A DNA stretch of 64,000 nt from Lysobacter arvi (GTDB lineage: Bacteria > Pseudomonadota > Gammaproteobacteria > Xanthomonadales > Xanthomonadaceae): positions 1 through 64,000 of the forward strand of contig JARUHG010000008.1 of the NCBI GenBank assembly GCA_031216755.1, given 5' to 3'. How positions within the stretch are numbered: position 1 is the stretch's first letter; every line of letters begins with the position of its first letter. Position numbers and translations under genes: made by a program. This document shows positions 21,495 to 30,123 of this stretch, piece by piece. The notes under the pieces are model-generated. The model saw nothing but the letters and a program-made list of their open reading frames with translations. It ran no database searches and was not told where the DNA came from.

Positions 21495-22000
21495 CAGGCG
21501 TTCACGACGATCGAGTCGGCGAAGTAGTCGTGCAGGCAGCGGCGCTCTTCGCCGAAGATCCACAGGATGTTCGCGAGCGAGAACACCGCGCCGAGGAACG
21601 GGATGGCGCCCACCACGCCCGGCGCGATCATGCGCAGGCCGAGGATGCGGCCGAAGCCGATGCGCTCGCCGTTGCTGCGCACGATGCGGATGCCCTGCCA
21701 GCGCTTGCCGATGGTCTGGCCGTGGCGGGCCAGCATCACCAGCTGCACGACGACCAGCGCAATCAGGCCGATCACGCCGACGGCGATCAGCACGATGCCG
21801 GCCATGCGGTTGCCATCGGGCGAGGACGCCATCGCCGCGCCGAAGAACAGCGGAAGCCAGAGCGGGACGCCGATGAAGCCATCGGCCAGCGCGGCAAGCA
21901 GGCGCGTGCTGCGCTCGGCCTTGCGGGCGGGCACGCCGGCGTCGGTTTCGACGATCGTTGCGTTCGGTGCGGCATACGGGTTGGTGCGGGTATCGCTCAC
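21494..22000 (-). CDS. RDD-family membrane protein (paralogue A)
   Basis: 168 aa. It starts MSDTRTNPYAAPNA, followed by an RDD domain with a first helix near residue 35, a second near 67 and GQTIGKRWQGIRIVRSNGERIG in the loop. It ends WIFGEERRCLHDYFADSIVVNA. The same opening (NPYAAP) and ending (FGEERRCLHD...VVN) occur in the next RDD gene upstream, so the two are clear tandem paralogues. It overlaps the downstream RDD gene by a single base. Confidence 0.82.
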   Translation of the reverse strand: MSDTRTNPYAAPNATIVETDAGVPARKAERSTRLLAALADGFIGVPLWLPLFFGAAMASSPDGNRMAGIVLIAVGVIGLIALVVVQLVMLARHGQTIGKRWQGIRIVRSNGERIGFGRILGLRMIAPGVVGAIPFLGAVFSLANILWIFGEERRCLHDYFADSIVVNA

Positions 22001-22152
22001 GTTCGGCTCCAGGACCTCGGGTTGCGGTGCGACCGATGGCGTGGCACGTGGACGACGCGCCTGCCTCGGAGGGATTGCTTCGGGACGTTACCTCGGACGA
22101 TTCGCATTCGGCCGGCACGGGAACCGCGTTCCCGCGTCGGCGCACGCCGCGA

Positions 22153-22668
22153 TCAGACGTTGACGACCATCGTGTCGCAGATCAGGTCGTGAAGGCAGCG
22201 GCGTTCCTCGCCGAAGATCCACAGCGGGTTGGCGAGCGAGAACACCCAGCCCACGTACGGGATCGCGCCGATCAGGCCGGGCACGAAATAGCGCAGCACG
22301 ATCATGCGACCCAGGCCCGCGCGGCTGCCGTCGGTGCGGACGATGCGCATGCCCATCACGCGCTTGCCGATGCTCTGGCCGTCGCGGTGCATCAGCACGC
22401 ACCAGTAGACGAACAGCGCGATCAGGCACACGAGCGAGAACATGAGCAGCGAGCCACCCAAGGCGCCGATGCCGCGTTCGGGCCGGAAGCGAAGCAAACC
22501 GACGATCGCCGGCAGCATCGCCGCGAGATAAATGCCGAAGTCGATCAGATACGCCAGCAGGCGACGGCCGCGATCGGCCGGCTCCATCGCTGCGTCGTGA
22601 TCGGGCGGCGCGACGACGACCTGCGCGGTCGGCGCCGCGTAGGGATTGCGGTATTCGAAACCTTCCAT
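22153..22668 (-). CDS. RDD-family membrane protein (paralogue B)
   Basis: 171 aa from the ATG at 22668, which has a GGGGAC ribosome-binding site about 4 nt upstream. Starts a few residues further out are possible but lack such a site. It opens MEGFEYRNPYAAPTA. The RDD domain has LLAYLIDFGIYLAAML, GQSIGKRVMGMRIVRTDGSRAG and the ending FGEERRCLHDLICDTMVVNV. It is the tandem paralogue of the gene at 21494 and the first gene of the minus-strand membrane cluster running down to 14390. Confidence 0.82.
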   Translation of the reverse strand: MEGFEYRNPYAAPTAQVVVAPPDHDAAMEPADRGRRLLAYLIDFGIYLAAMLPAIVGLLRFRPERGIGALGGSLLMFSLVCLIALFVYWCVLMHRDGQSIGKRVMGMRIVRTDGSRAGLGRMIVLRYFVPGLIGAIPYVGWVFSLANPLWIFGEERRCLHDLICDTMVVNV

Positions 22669-22749
22669 GTAGTCCCCATTGCGTTCGCGATGCCGTCCGG
22701 GCACCGGTGGATGCGGTGAGCGCGGCCCCCTGCCGCGACCTGCCGCCCG

Positions 22750-23289
22750 CTAGCCGGCCATGCCGAGGTAGCGGTCCTTCAATCGTACATAGTGCGCGGC
22801 ACTGTAGTGCAACTGTTCGATCTCGCGCTCGTCCAGCCTGCGGACCAGGCGCGCCGGATTGCCCAGCCACAGTTCGCCCTCGCCGACCTGCTTGCCGGGC
22901 GCGACCACCGCGCCGGCGCCGACGAAGCCGTGGCGGTGCACGCGCGCGCCGTCGAGGATGCGCGCGCCCATGCCGATCAGGCAGAAGTCGTCGAGCGTGC
23001 AGGCGTGCAGGATGACGCCGTGGCCGATGGTCACGTCGTTGCCGACCACGGTCGGCACGCCGCCCGGACGCGTGTACGGCCCCTCGTGCGTGACGTGGAC
23101 GATGGTCCCGTCCTGCACGTTCGTGCGCGCGCCGATGTGGATGGAATTGACGTCGCCGCGGATCACGCAGCCCGGCCAGATCGACACGTCGTCGCCCAGC
23201 GTCACCTCGCCGATCACCGTCGCGGACGGATCGATGTAGACGCGTTCGCCGACGGCGGGAAAGGTGTCGAGGTAAGGGCGCAGGGTCAT
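22750..23289 (-). CDS. Gamma-carbonic-anhydrase-like hexapeptide protein
   Basis: 179 aa, left-handed beta-helix of the gamma-carbonic anhydrase/YrdA family. Hexapeptide repeats run through VTLGDDVSIWPGCVIRGDVNSIHIG. The three zinc histidines are expected in IVHVTHEG, TIGHGVILHAC and nearby residues, all present here. The family's role ranges from carbonic anhydrase to uncertain metal-binding functions. A TAGACT -10 box lies 6 nt before the ATG, suggesting a leaderless transcript. It is divergent from the aldehyde dehydrogenase gene. Confidence 0.88.
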   Translation of the reverse strand: MTLRPYLDTFPAVGERVYIDPSATVIGEVTLGDDVSIWPGCVIRGDVNSIHIGARTNVQDGTIVHVTHEGPYTRPGGVPTVVGNDVTIGHGVILHACTLDDFCLIGMGARILDGARVHRHGFVGAGAVVAPGKQVGEGELWLGNPARLVRRLDEREIEQLHYSAAHYVRLKDRYLGMAG

Positions 23290-23295
23290 GGGCGG

Positions 23296-23301
23296 AGTCT
23301 A
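23296..23301 (-). promoter_or_regulatory. -10 box (TAGACT) of the gamma-carbonic anhydrase gene
   Basis: On the minus strand TAGACT ends 6 nt before the ATG at 23289, leaving no room for a Shine-Dalgarno. This fits a leaderless mRNA. Confidence 0.5.
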
Positions 23302-23439
23302 GCGCGGGGCCGGTCCGGACCGGCGTTCCGGGGATGGCGGGATGGCTGCCGCCGGCAGTGCGGCGGCCTGTTCACACTCGGCCGCGTCGCCCCCCGGCGT
23401 GCGCCGGTTTGGCCCCTGCGAGGCGCCGCGCGCGCGCAC

Positions 23440-23445
23440 TACACT
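23440..23445 (+). promoter_or_regulatory. -10 box (TACACT) of the aldehyde dehydrogenase gene
   Basis: TACACT ends 7 nt before the ATG at 23453. No ribosome-binding site lies between them, so the transcript is probably leaderless. No good -35 hexamer is visible at the usual distance. Confidence 0.6.
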
Positions 23446-23452
23446 CGGCCGC

Positions 23453-24901
23453 ATGGACATCACAGCCGACACGCCGCTCGACGAACTGGCCGCCACCCGC
23501 GAACGCCTGCGCGCGGCATGGCAGGCGCACAAGCCGGACCATGCGCAACGACGCGCGGACCTGGTGCGCCTGCGCGATGTCTTCCGTTCGCGCATCGATT
23601 CCATGGACGCGGCGATCCGTGCGGACTTCGGCCATCGCAGCCGGCACGAGAACCTGCTGTCGGAGGCGATGATCGTGCTGGCCGAGCTCGACCACGCGCT
23701 CGGCCATCTGCGCCGCTGGATGAAGCCGCGCCGCGCGGCCGTGGGTTGGCGCTTCTGGCCGGCGAGCGCACGCATCGTCCCGGAGCCGGTGGGCGTGGTC
23801 GGCATCCTGTCGCCGTGGAATTACCCGGTGAACCTCGCGCTCGTGCCGCTGGTGTCGGCGATCGCCGCCGGCAACCACGTCTACCTCAAGCCGTCCGAGC
23901 ACACGCCGCGCACGAGCCAGTGGCTGCGCGAGCTGCTGTCGGACGTGTTTCCGGCCGATCGCGTCGCCGTCGCGCTGGGCGGACCGGAGCTCGGCGCCGC
24001 GTTCGCCGCACTGCCGTTCGACCACCTGCTGTTCACCGGCTCGACCGCCGTCGGCCGCAAGGTGATGGCTGCCGCCGCGCCCAACCTCACGCCGGTGACG
24101 CTGGAGCTGGGCGGGAAGGCGCCGGCCGTGGTGTGCCCGGACTTCGATCTGCGCAAGGCCGCCGCGCGTATCGCCACCGGCAAATGGTTCAACGCCGGAC
24201 AGACCTGCATCGGCGTGGATTACGTGATGGTCGACGAAGCGCGCGCCGGTGCGTTCGTCGAAGCGATCCGCGACGAGCTGCTTGCGCGCTATCCCGATTT
24301 CCACGGCACGCCCGACGGCACGTCCGACTACACGCGCATCATCAACGACGCGCAGTACGCGCGCCTGCGCGGCTATGTCGAGGACGCGCGCGCCCGCGGC
24401 ACGGTCGTCGTCGAACCGCTGACCGAATCGCTCGATGCCCCCGCGCGCGAACGCCTGCAGCGCGAGCGCGTGTTCCCGCCCACGCTGCTGGCCGAACCGC
24501 CCGCCGACAGCGAGGCGATGCGCAACGAGATCTTCGGGCCGATCCTGCCTGTCCTCACGTACCGCACGCTCGACGAGGCGATCGAACGCATCCGCTCGAT
24601 GGACCGGCCGCTCGCGCTCTACCCCTTCAGCGACGATGCGCGCAGCATCGACAGGATCGTCTCGGGCACGCTCGCCGGCGGCGTCACGGTGAACGACACG
24701 CTGCTGCACTTCGGCGCGCACGACCTGCCCTTCGGCGGCATCGGCCCCAGCGGCATCGGCGCGATCCACGGCCGCACCGGCTTCGATACTTTCAGCAAGC
24801 TGCTGCCGGTGTTCCGCCAGCGCGGGTTCGCCGGCAGCGATCTGCTCAAGCCGCCCTATCGCGGCTTCGTCGACCGCATGGTGCGGCTGCTTTCCAGATA
24901 G
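23453..24901 (+). CDS. Aldehyde dehydrogenase (coniferyl-aldehyde dehydrogenase type)
   Basis: 482 aa, NAD(P)-dependent aldehyde dehydrogenase. The catalytic Glu218 is in TLELGGKAP and the nucleophile Cys252 in FNAGQTCIGVDY. The cofactor region shows PWNYPVNLALVPLVSAIAAGN and GSTAVGRKVMAAAA. The short length, the N-terminal RADLVRLRDVFRSR segment and the C-terminal DLPFGGIGPSGIGAIHGRTGFDTFSK fit the coniferyl/long-chain aldehyde dehydrogenase subgroup. The physiological substrate is not clear. The start is supported by the -10 box 7 nt upstream. Confidence 0.9.
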   Translation: MDITADTPLDELAATRERLRAAWQAHKPDHAQRRADLVRLRDVFRSRIDSMDAAIRADFGHRSRHENLLSEAMIVLAELDHALGHLRRWMKPRRAAVGWRFWPASARIVPEPVGVVGILSPWNYPVNLALVPLVSAIAAGNHVYLKPSEHTPRTSQWLRELLSDVFPADRVAVALGGPELGAAFAALPFDHLLFTGSTAVGRKVMAAAAPNLTPVTLELGGKAPAVVCPDFDLRKAAARIATGKWFNAGQTCIGVDYVMVDEARAGAFVEAIRDELLARYPDFHGTPDGTSDYTRIINDAQYARLRGYVEDARARGTVVVEPLTESLDAPARERLQRERVFPPTLLAEPPADSEAMRNEIFGPILPVLTYRTLDEAIERIRSMDRPLALYPFSDDARSIDRIVSGTLAGGVTVNDTLLHFGAHDLPFGGIGPSGIGAIHGRTGFDTFSKLLPVFRQRGFAGSDLLKPPYRGFVDRMVRLLSR

Positions 24902-24918
24902 CGGCGACGCGCAGCGCC

Positions 24919-24951
24919 TGTAGCCCGGGCAAGCGACGCACCCGGGCTACG
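24919..24951. terminator. Perfect hairpin between convergent genes
   Basis: Arms GTAGCCCGGG (24920-24929) and CCCGGGCTAC (24941-24950) flank an 11-base loop between the convergent aldehyde dehydrogenase and threonine aldolase genes. There is no strong T-tract, so it may be a dispersed palindromic repeat or a factor-assisted bidirectional terminator. Confidence 0.55.
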
Positions 24952-24967
24952 CATGCCCGTGCAGAAT

Positions 24968-25984
24968 TCATCGCGAAGCGAACGCGCGCAGCGCCTGCAC
25001 GGTGCGCGCAACGCCTTCGTCGTCCACGTCCAGGTGCGTGACCAGCCGGATCGCCGGCGTGTAACCGATCGACACCCGCACGCGTGCGTCGTCGAGCGCG
25101 CGGCGCAGCGCGTCGTGACGCTCCACCGGCACTTCGATGAACACCATGTTGGTGTGTTGCGCGACGACCTGGACGTCACGCAGTCCCTGCAGCCCATCGG
25201 CGAGCCGCGCCGCACGCGCGTGATCCTCGGCCAGGCGCGCGACGTGATGGTCCAGCGCGAACGACGCCGCGGCCGCGAGCATGCCCGCCTGGCGCATGCC
25301 GCCGCCGACGACCTTGCGCCAGCGCCTGGCGGTGTCGATCAGGTCCCGCGTGCCGAGCAGCACCGAGCCGACCGGCGCGCCGAGGCCCTTCGAGAGGCAC
25401 ACCGAGACGCTGTCGAAATGCCGCGTGATCTCGCGCGGCGCGACGCCCAGCGCCACGGCGGCGTTGAACATGCGCGCGCCGTCCAGGTGCAGCGCGAGGC
25501 CGCGGCGGTCGCACAGCGCACGCGTCTCGGCGAGGTACTGCAGCGGCAGCGCGCGACCGTGCCAGGTGTTCTCCAGGCACACCAGGCGCGTGCGGGCGAA
25601 ATGCGGATCGACCGGCTTGATCGCGCGCTCGACGGCATCCAGCGGCAGCGTGCCGTCGGGCGCGTGCACGATGGGCTGCGGCTGGATCGAACCGAGCACC
25701 GCGGCGCCGCCGCCTTCGTACTTGTACGTATGCGCGTCCATGCCGACGATGTACTCGTCGCCGCGCTGGCAGTGCGCCATCAGGCCGATCAGGTTGGACT
25801 GCGTGCCGCTGGGCACGAACAGTCCCGCCTCGAAGCCGAGCTCGTCGGCCAGGCGCGCCTGCAGCGCGTTGACCGATGGATCCTCGCCGTACACGTCGTC
25901 GCCGACCGGCGCGCGCATCATCGCCTCGCGCATGGCATCGGTGGGCAGGGTGACGGTGTCGCTGCGAAGATCGATCCACTGCAT
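24968..25984 (-). CDS. ltaE: Low-specificity L-threonine aldolase
   Basis: 338 aa PLP enzyme that splits threonine/allo-threonine to glycine and acetaldehyde. Visible motifs are WIDLRSDTVTLPTDAMREAM at the N-terminus, PSGTQSNLIGLMAHCQRGDE, LHLDGARMFNAAVALG (the PLP-binding Asp) and SVCLSKGLGAPVGS with the Schiff-base lysine K199. The ATG at 25984 fits the family start. It is convergent with the aldehyde dehydrogenase, whose family could act on acetaldehyde, but there is no direct evidence of a link. Confidence 0.92.
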   Translation of the reverse strand: MQWIDLRSDTVTLPTDAMREAMMRAPVGDDVYGEDPSVNALQARLADELGFEAGLFVPSGTQSNLIGLMAHCQRGDEYIVGMDAHTYKYEGGGAAVLGSIQPQPIVHAPDGTLPLDAVERAIKPVDPHFARTRLVCLENTWHGRALPLQYLAETRALCDRRGLALHLDGARMFNAAVALGVAPREITRHFDSVSVCLSKGLGAPVGSVLLGTRDLIDTARRWRKVVGGGMRQAGMLAAAASFALDHHVARLAEDHARAARLADGLQGLRDVQVVAQHTNMVFIEVPVERHDALRRALDDARVRVSIGYTPAIRLVTHLDVDDEGVARTVQALRAFASR

Positions 25985-26089
25985 GGCGGCGGCTGGCTGG
26001 GAAGGTGCCGTCGAGTATGCCGCGCCGCGCGCCCGGCCGGCATTGCACAAGCGGCGCGATCGCGGCCTGCGCGGTCCGGATGGGACCGC

Positions 26090-26095
26090 TACACT
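26090..26095 (+). promoter_or_regulatory. -10 box (TACACT) of xthA
   Basis: TACACT lies exactly 7 nt before the ATG at 26103, the same spacing as for the aldehyde dehydrogenase gene. It indicates a leaderless transcript. Confidence 0.6.
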
Positions 26096-26102
26096 GCGCG
26101 CC

Positions 26103-26870
26103 ATGAAAATCGCCAGCTGGAACGTCAACTCGCTCAACGTGCGCCTGCCGCACCTGGAACAGTGGCTCGCCACGTCTTCGCCGGACATCGTCGCGCTGCA
26201 GGAAACCAAACTGGAGGACGAGAAGTTCCCCGACGATCCGTTGATCGCGATGGGCTATCGCAGCGTGTTCGCCGGGCAGAAGACCTACAACGGCGTCGCC
26301 GTGCTCTCGCGCGAGCGCGCGAGCGACGTGCAGATCGGCGTGCCGGGCTTCGCGGACGAGCAGAAGCGCGTGCTCGCCGCCACCGTGGGCGACCTGCGCA
26401 TCGTCAATCTCTACGTGGTGAACGGGCAGTCGGTGGGCAGCGACAAATACGCCTACAAGCTGCGCTGGCTCGAAGCCGTGCACGACTGGCTTGCACAGGA
26501 ACTGGCGACGCATCCGCGCATGATCGTGCTGGGCGACTTCAACATCGCGCCGGACGATCGCGACGTGCACGATCCGGTCGTGTGGAACGACGCCCACATC
26601 CTCACCTCGCGTGCCGAGCGCGACGCGCTGCAACGGCTGTATTCCTTGGGACTGCACGACGCGTACCGCGCTCTGAACCCGGACGAATCGCAGTTCAGCT
26701 GGTGGGATTACCGGCAGGGCGGCTTCCGCCGGAACCTCGGCCTGCGCATCGACCTGACGCTGGTGTCCGAGGCCCTGCGCCCGCACACGGCGGCATCGGG
26801 CATCGATCGCGAGCCGCGCACGTGGGACCGCCCGAGCGACCATGCGCCGGCTTGGGTGGAGTTGAAGTAA
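26103..26870 (+). CDS. xthA: Exodeoxyribonuclease III
   Basis: 255 aa DNA-repair enzyme with AP-endonuclease and 3'-5' exonuclease activity, of the endonuclease/exonuclease/phosphatase fold. Motifs are KIASWNVNSLNVRLPHL, VALQETKLED (metal Glu), GDFNIAPDDRDVHDP (catalytic Asp/Asn), FSWWDYR and the terminal RPSDHAPAWVEL with the catalytic His. Length and motif order match XthA. It is divergent from ltaE and preceded by a leaderless-type promoter. Downstream lies a repeat-bearing gap. Confidence 0.94.
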   Translation: MKIASWNVNSLNVRLPHLEQWLATSSPDIVALQETKLEDEKFPDDPLIAMGYRSVFAGQKTYNGVAVLSRERASDVQIGVPGFADEQKRVLAATVGDLRIVNLYVVNGQSVGSDKYAYKLRWLEAVHDWLAQELATHPRMIVLGDFNIAPDDRDVHDPVVWNDAHILTSRAERDALQRLYSLGLHDAYRALNPDESQFSWWDYRQGGFRRNLGLRIDLTLVSEALRPHTAASGIDREPRTWDRPSDHAPAWVELK

Positions 26871-26893
26871 GCCCTCCGGCGTAACACCGCTGC

Positions 26894-27003
26894 ACCGTCA
26901 TCCCGGCGACAGCTGGGATCCATTTCGCTCTCGACCGCGAAGCCCGCCGCGCCGGAAGGCGAAAGATCAAGACGGCGGGTTCCAGCTTTCGCGGGAATGG
27001 CGC
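26894..27003. repeat. REP-like palindromes in opposite orientation
   Basis: ACCGTCATCCCGGCGACAG followed by CTGGGATCC at 26895-26923 is one orientation. GGTTCCAGCTTTCGCGGGAATG (26979-27000) is the reverse orientation of the same element. The pair lies between the convergent xthA and AMP-ligase genes. The remaining bases up to 27066 contain a short inverted repeat around TGTCGGCCGATCGAGCGG and no gene. Confidence 0.65.
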
Positions 27004-27066
27004 GCGAAACGCGGAGCCCACATCGGCCGACCTGTCGGCCGATCGAGCGGTCGATCAAGCGACCGC

Positions 27067-28452
27067 TCAACCCGCCGCCGCACCCTCATGCGCATGCAGC
27101 AATGCCTCCAGCGCATGGCGCGGGAGCTTGCCGGTTTCGTTGCGCGGCAACGCGGCCACGCGGCGCAGCGGGCGCGGCAGGAACACGGGATCCAGTTGCT
27201 GCCGCAGTGCGTGGAGGATGTCGTGTTCGTCGACGCTCGGCGCGACCACGAGCGCGGCGATGCGGCGAACGCCGATCGCATCCTCGGCGTCGAGCTGGAA
27301 CATCACGCCATCCTCGACGCCGGGCACGGCGAGCAGCTTGCGGGTGAGATCGCCCAGCGAGGCGCGCTTGCCGGCGATGTCGAGCAGGTCCGCGTTGCGG
27401 CCGCGCAACTCGAAGCGGCCGTCGGGATGCACTTCCATCAGGTCGGCCAGCACGATCGGCTCGGCCAGGTGCGCCGCATGCACGGCGGTGCCGTCGGGCT
27501 GCGGCGCCAGGCGCACGCCGGGCAGCGGCGTCCAGGCGTCGTCGCGCGCGGTTCGGCGACGGGCGAACACGCAGGTTTCCGTGGAGCCGAACACCTCGCG
27601 CACTTCGCAACCGAAGCGGGCTTCGGCCTGCGCCGCGAGGTCCTGCGGCATCGGCGCGGTCGCCGACACGATGCCGGCCAGCGGCGGCAGGTCCAGTCCC
27701 GCCGCGACCAGCGCGCGCAGGTGCACGGGAGTGGTGACCAGCAGCGGCGGCGTCGGCGAATCGTGCAGCGCGCGCGCCACGTCGGCCGGGAACAGCGGTC
27801 GTGCCGCGTGCACCGCGACGGGGCCCAGCAGCGGCAGCAGCACCGACATCTCCATGCCGTACATGTGCTGCGGCGGCACGGTGGCGATCACGTGGGTGAG
27901 GTCCTGCCGAAGCAGGCCGTCGAGTGCGGCGAGGTTCTGCGCGGTGCTCGTGCGGAAGCTGATCCACGTCTTGCCGTAGGCGCGCGGCTGCCCGGTGCTG
28001 CCGGAGGTGAAACCGATCGCGACGCGCGCGTTCGCATCGACCATGAGCGGCGCGCCGTCCAGTTCGGCAAGCCGATCCGGAATGCGGACGCAGTGCGGCG
28101 GCGCGGGCGCGAGGTCGAGGTCGGCCAGGCAATAGCTGTCCGGGTGCTGCGCGAGCACCTGCTCGACCACGCCCGGCGCGCGCGAGGGCGGCATCAGCGT
28201 TGTCTGCCCTCGCACCGCGGCGGCGCAGAAGGCGACGAGGTAGCGATAGCGGTCCTCGCACAGGTTCAACGCGAACCGCGCCGGAGGAAGCGTTGCGGCG
28301 AGCGCGCGCACGTGGCGGGCGAACGTCGCCCGGTCGATCGCCTGCCCGCCTGCATCGAAGGCGATGGCGAGCGCCCCCGTGCCGTGGGACAGGGGAACGG
28401 GCGATGACGGAACGGGACTGGATGCTTCGACGACCGCGGACATGGATGGCAC
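27067..28452 (-). CDS. AMP-dependent acyl/aryl ligase (stand-alone adenylation enzyme)
   Basis: 461 aa, shorter than the usual ~520-600 aa acyl-CoA synthetases but with the ANL core. The adenylate-binding P-loop is FTSGSTGQPRAYGK (about residues 150-163). It also has ATVPPQHMYGMEMS, VFGSTETCVFARR (motif A5) and FELRGRNADLLDIAGKRASLGDL, and ends with PRNETGKLPRHAL containing the catalytic lysine. The GTG at 28452 has AGGA 5 nt upstream; an ATG 9 bases on is possible. It is divergent from a phosphopantetheinyl transferase, suggesting it loads a carrier-protein pathway such as aryl-polyene/xanthomonadin-type pigments. That link is inference. Confidence 0.8.
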   Translation of the reverse strand: MPSMSAVVEASSPVPSSPVPLSHGTGALAIAFDAGGQAIDRATFARHVRALAATLPPARFALNLCEDRYRYLVAFCAAAVRGQTTLMPPSRAPGVVEQVLAQHPDSYCLADLDLAPAPPHCVRIPDRLAELDGAPLMVDANARVAIGFTSGSTGQPRAYGKTWISFRTSTAQNLAALDGLLRQDLTHVIATVPPQHMYGMEMSVLLPLLGPVAVHAARPLFPADVARALHDSPTPPLLVTTPVHLRALVAAGLDLPPLAGIVSATAPMPQDLAAQAEARFGCEVREVFGSTETCVFARRRTARDDAWTPLPGVRLAPQPDGTAVHAAHLAEPIVLADLMEVHPDGRFELRGRNADLLDIAGKRASLGDLTRKLLAVPGVEDGVMFQLDAEDAIGVRRIAALVVAPSVDEHDILHALRQQLDPVFLPRPLRRVAALPRNETGKLPRHALEALLHAHEGAAAG

Positions 28453-28527
28453 GTGATTCCTGCGGCGATGCCGCTTCCCCTGCGCTTACTTTACGCTGGC
28501 GGCCGTCGCTGCTCCCAGTCGTGGTTC

Positions 28528-29160
28528 ATGTCCCTGACCGCTCCCCCTACCGCCGACCCGGGCCCGGTGCGCTGGGCGTGGCGGCCGCATGCGCCGCGCC
28601 AGCCCGCCGAGCCCCTCGCGCGGCAGTGGCTTGCGGCGGAACTGGGCGCCGATGCCGACGCCCTGCCGCTCTCCCGCGACCACCGTGGCCGGCCGCGCCT
28701 GCAGGGCGCCTTCGCCGGGTGGGACTGCAACTGGAGCCACAGCGGCGACGGCCTGCTGGTGGCGCTCGGACGCGGCGTCCGGCTCGGCATCGACCTCGAA
28801 CGCGTGCGTCCGCGCGCCCGCGCCCTGGACTTGGCGCAGCGCTTCTTCACGGCGCCGGAGCTGGCGTGGCTGCATGCCGCGTCCTCCGCGGCGGTACGCG
28901 ACCACGGTTTCCTGCGCCTGTGGTGCGCCAAGGAAGCCGTCCTGAAGGCGCACGGCCACGGCATTTCCTTCGGCCTGCACCGTCTGCGTTTCGCTGAAAG
29001 TCCGGACGGGTTGCGTCTGGTCGAGTGCGACGCCGAACTCGGCCAGGCCGAGGACTGGTCGCTGACGGAGCTGCACCCGGCGCCCGACTACCTGGGCGCA
29101 CTGGCGTGGAAACGCCGGGATCCGGGGCGGGAGTTCCGGGATCCGCACGAGCCGGCGTGA
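28528..29160 (+). CDS. 4'-phosphopantetheinyl transferase (Sfp type)
   Basis: 210 aa, transfers phosphopantetheine from CoA to carrier-protein serines. Motifs are [23 protein letters not shown] (with the Mg-binding Asp of GIDLE, about residues 86-91) and [21 protein letters not shown] (the W-x-x-KEA-x-x-K motif, ~131-151). The ATG at 28528 fits the family; the frame extends upstream without similarity. It is divergent from the AMP ligase at 28452, and the pair could serve one biosynthetic pathway. No carrier protein is encoded nearby. Confidence 0.88.
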   Translation: MSLTAPPTADPGPVRWAWRPHAPRQPAEPLARQWLAAELGADADALPLSRDHRGRPRLQGAFAGWDCNWSHSGDGLLVALGRGVRLGIDLERVRPRARALDLAQRFFTAPELAWLHAASSAAVRDHGFLRLWCAKEAVLKAHGHGISFGLHRLRFAESPDGLRLVECDAELGQAEDWSLTELHPAPDYLGALAWKRRDPGREFRDPHEPA

Positions 29161-29216
29161 ACGCCGCGGTACCCTGTGCGCGCTTTCGCGAACCCCGAAC
29201 CACGAATCCCGGCTTC

Positions 29217-29879
29217 ATGAACACCACCCCCGCTCCTTTCGACGCCGCGCTGCGCCGCACGCTCGACGATGGCCTCGTCGCGCTCGCCCTCGACCCGGCC
29301 GCCGTGTCCGCGCCGCTGCTGGACTACCTCGCCCTGCTGGTGCGCTGGAACAAGACCTACAACCTCACGGCGGTGCGCGATCCGCACGAAATGGTGGTCA
29401 AGCACCTGCTCGACTCGCTGGCGATGCATCCCTTCGTGGACGACCTCGCCGCGCGCGGCGGCACGCTCGCCGACCTGGGCACGGGCCCGGGCCTGCCGGG
29501 CATTCCGCTGTCGATCGTGAAGCCGGGCCTGAAGGTCACCCTGGTGGAGAGCAACGGCAAGAAGGCGCGCTTCATGCGCGAGGCCATCCGCCAGCTCGGC
29601 CTGAAGGACGCGCGCGTGGCCGAATCGCGGATCGAGGCCGTGGACGAACCCGGCGCGTACGACGCGATCACCGCGCGCGCGCTCGCGACGCTGCCGCTGA
29701 TCCTGGAACTGGGCGGCCACCTGCTCAAGCCGGACGGCCGGCTGCTGGCGATGAAGGGCGTGCATCCGGCCGACGAGATCGCCGCGTTGCCACCCGGCTG
29801 GACGGTGGAGGCCTCGCATCCGATGCGCGTGCCGGGACTGGACGCCGAGCGCCACATGGTGGTGATCGTCCGGCGCTGA
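29217..29879 (+). CDS. rsmG: 16S rRNA (guanine-527-N7)-methyltransferase
   Basis: 220 aa SAM-dependent methyltransferase (GidB) that modifies G527 of 16S rRNA. It shows [29 protein letters not shown] near the N-terminus, the SAM loop [17 protein letters not shown] (about residues 81-97), [14 protein letters not shown] and [14 protein letters not shown]. Length matches the family. It lies directly upstream of parA-parB, a very common bacterial arrangement. A 244-bp gap containing a GC hairpin (29883-29902) separates it from parA. Confidence 0.94.
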   Translation: MNTTPAPFDAALRRTLDDGLVALALDPAAVSAPLLDYLALLVRWNKTYNLTAVRDPHEMVVKHLLDSLAMHPFVDDLAARGGTLADLGTGPGLPGIPLSIVKPGLKVTLVESNGKKARFMREAIRQLGLKDARVAESRIEAVDEPGAYDAITARALATLPLILELGGHLLKPDGRLLAMKGVHPADEIAALPPGWTVEASHPMRVPGLDAERHMVVIVRR

Positions 29880-30123
29880 GGGCCGGCGCCGCGCCGGCGC
29901 CACTGTTCGCGCAACCGGCGTAAACCGGACGACAACGGCCCATCCGCGCGAAGCGGCGCAAGTGCTTGATCCGGCGCAGCCCGCGCCGGTCGTGACGCGC
30001 GCAGCGCCCATACAGCCGGGGCGAAGGGGGCACGCGCCGTCCCATCCGGGCATAATCCCCGGTCCGGCCCCACGCCGGTCTTTTTGCTTTCTCATCACCA
30101 GTCACCAGACCAGGACGAGCCGC

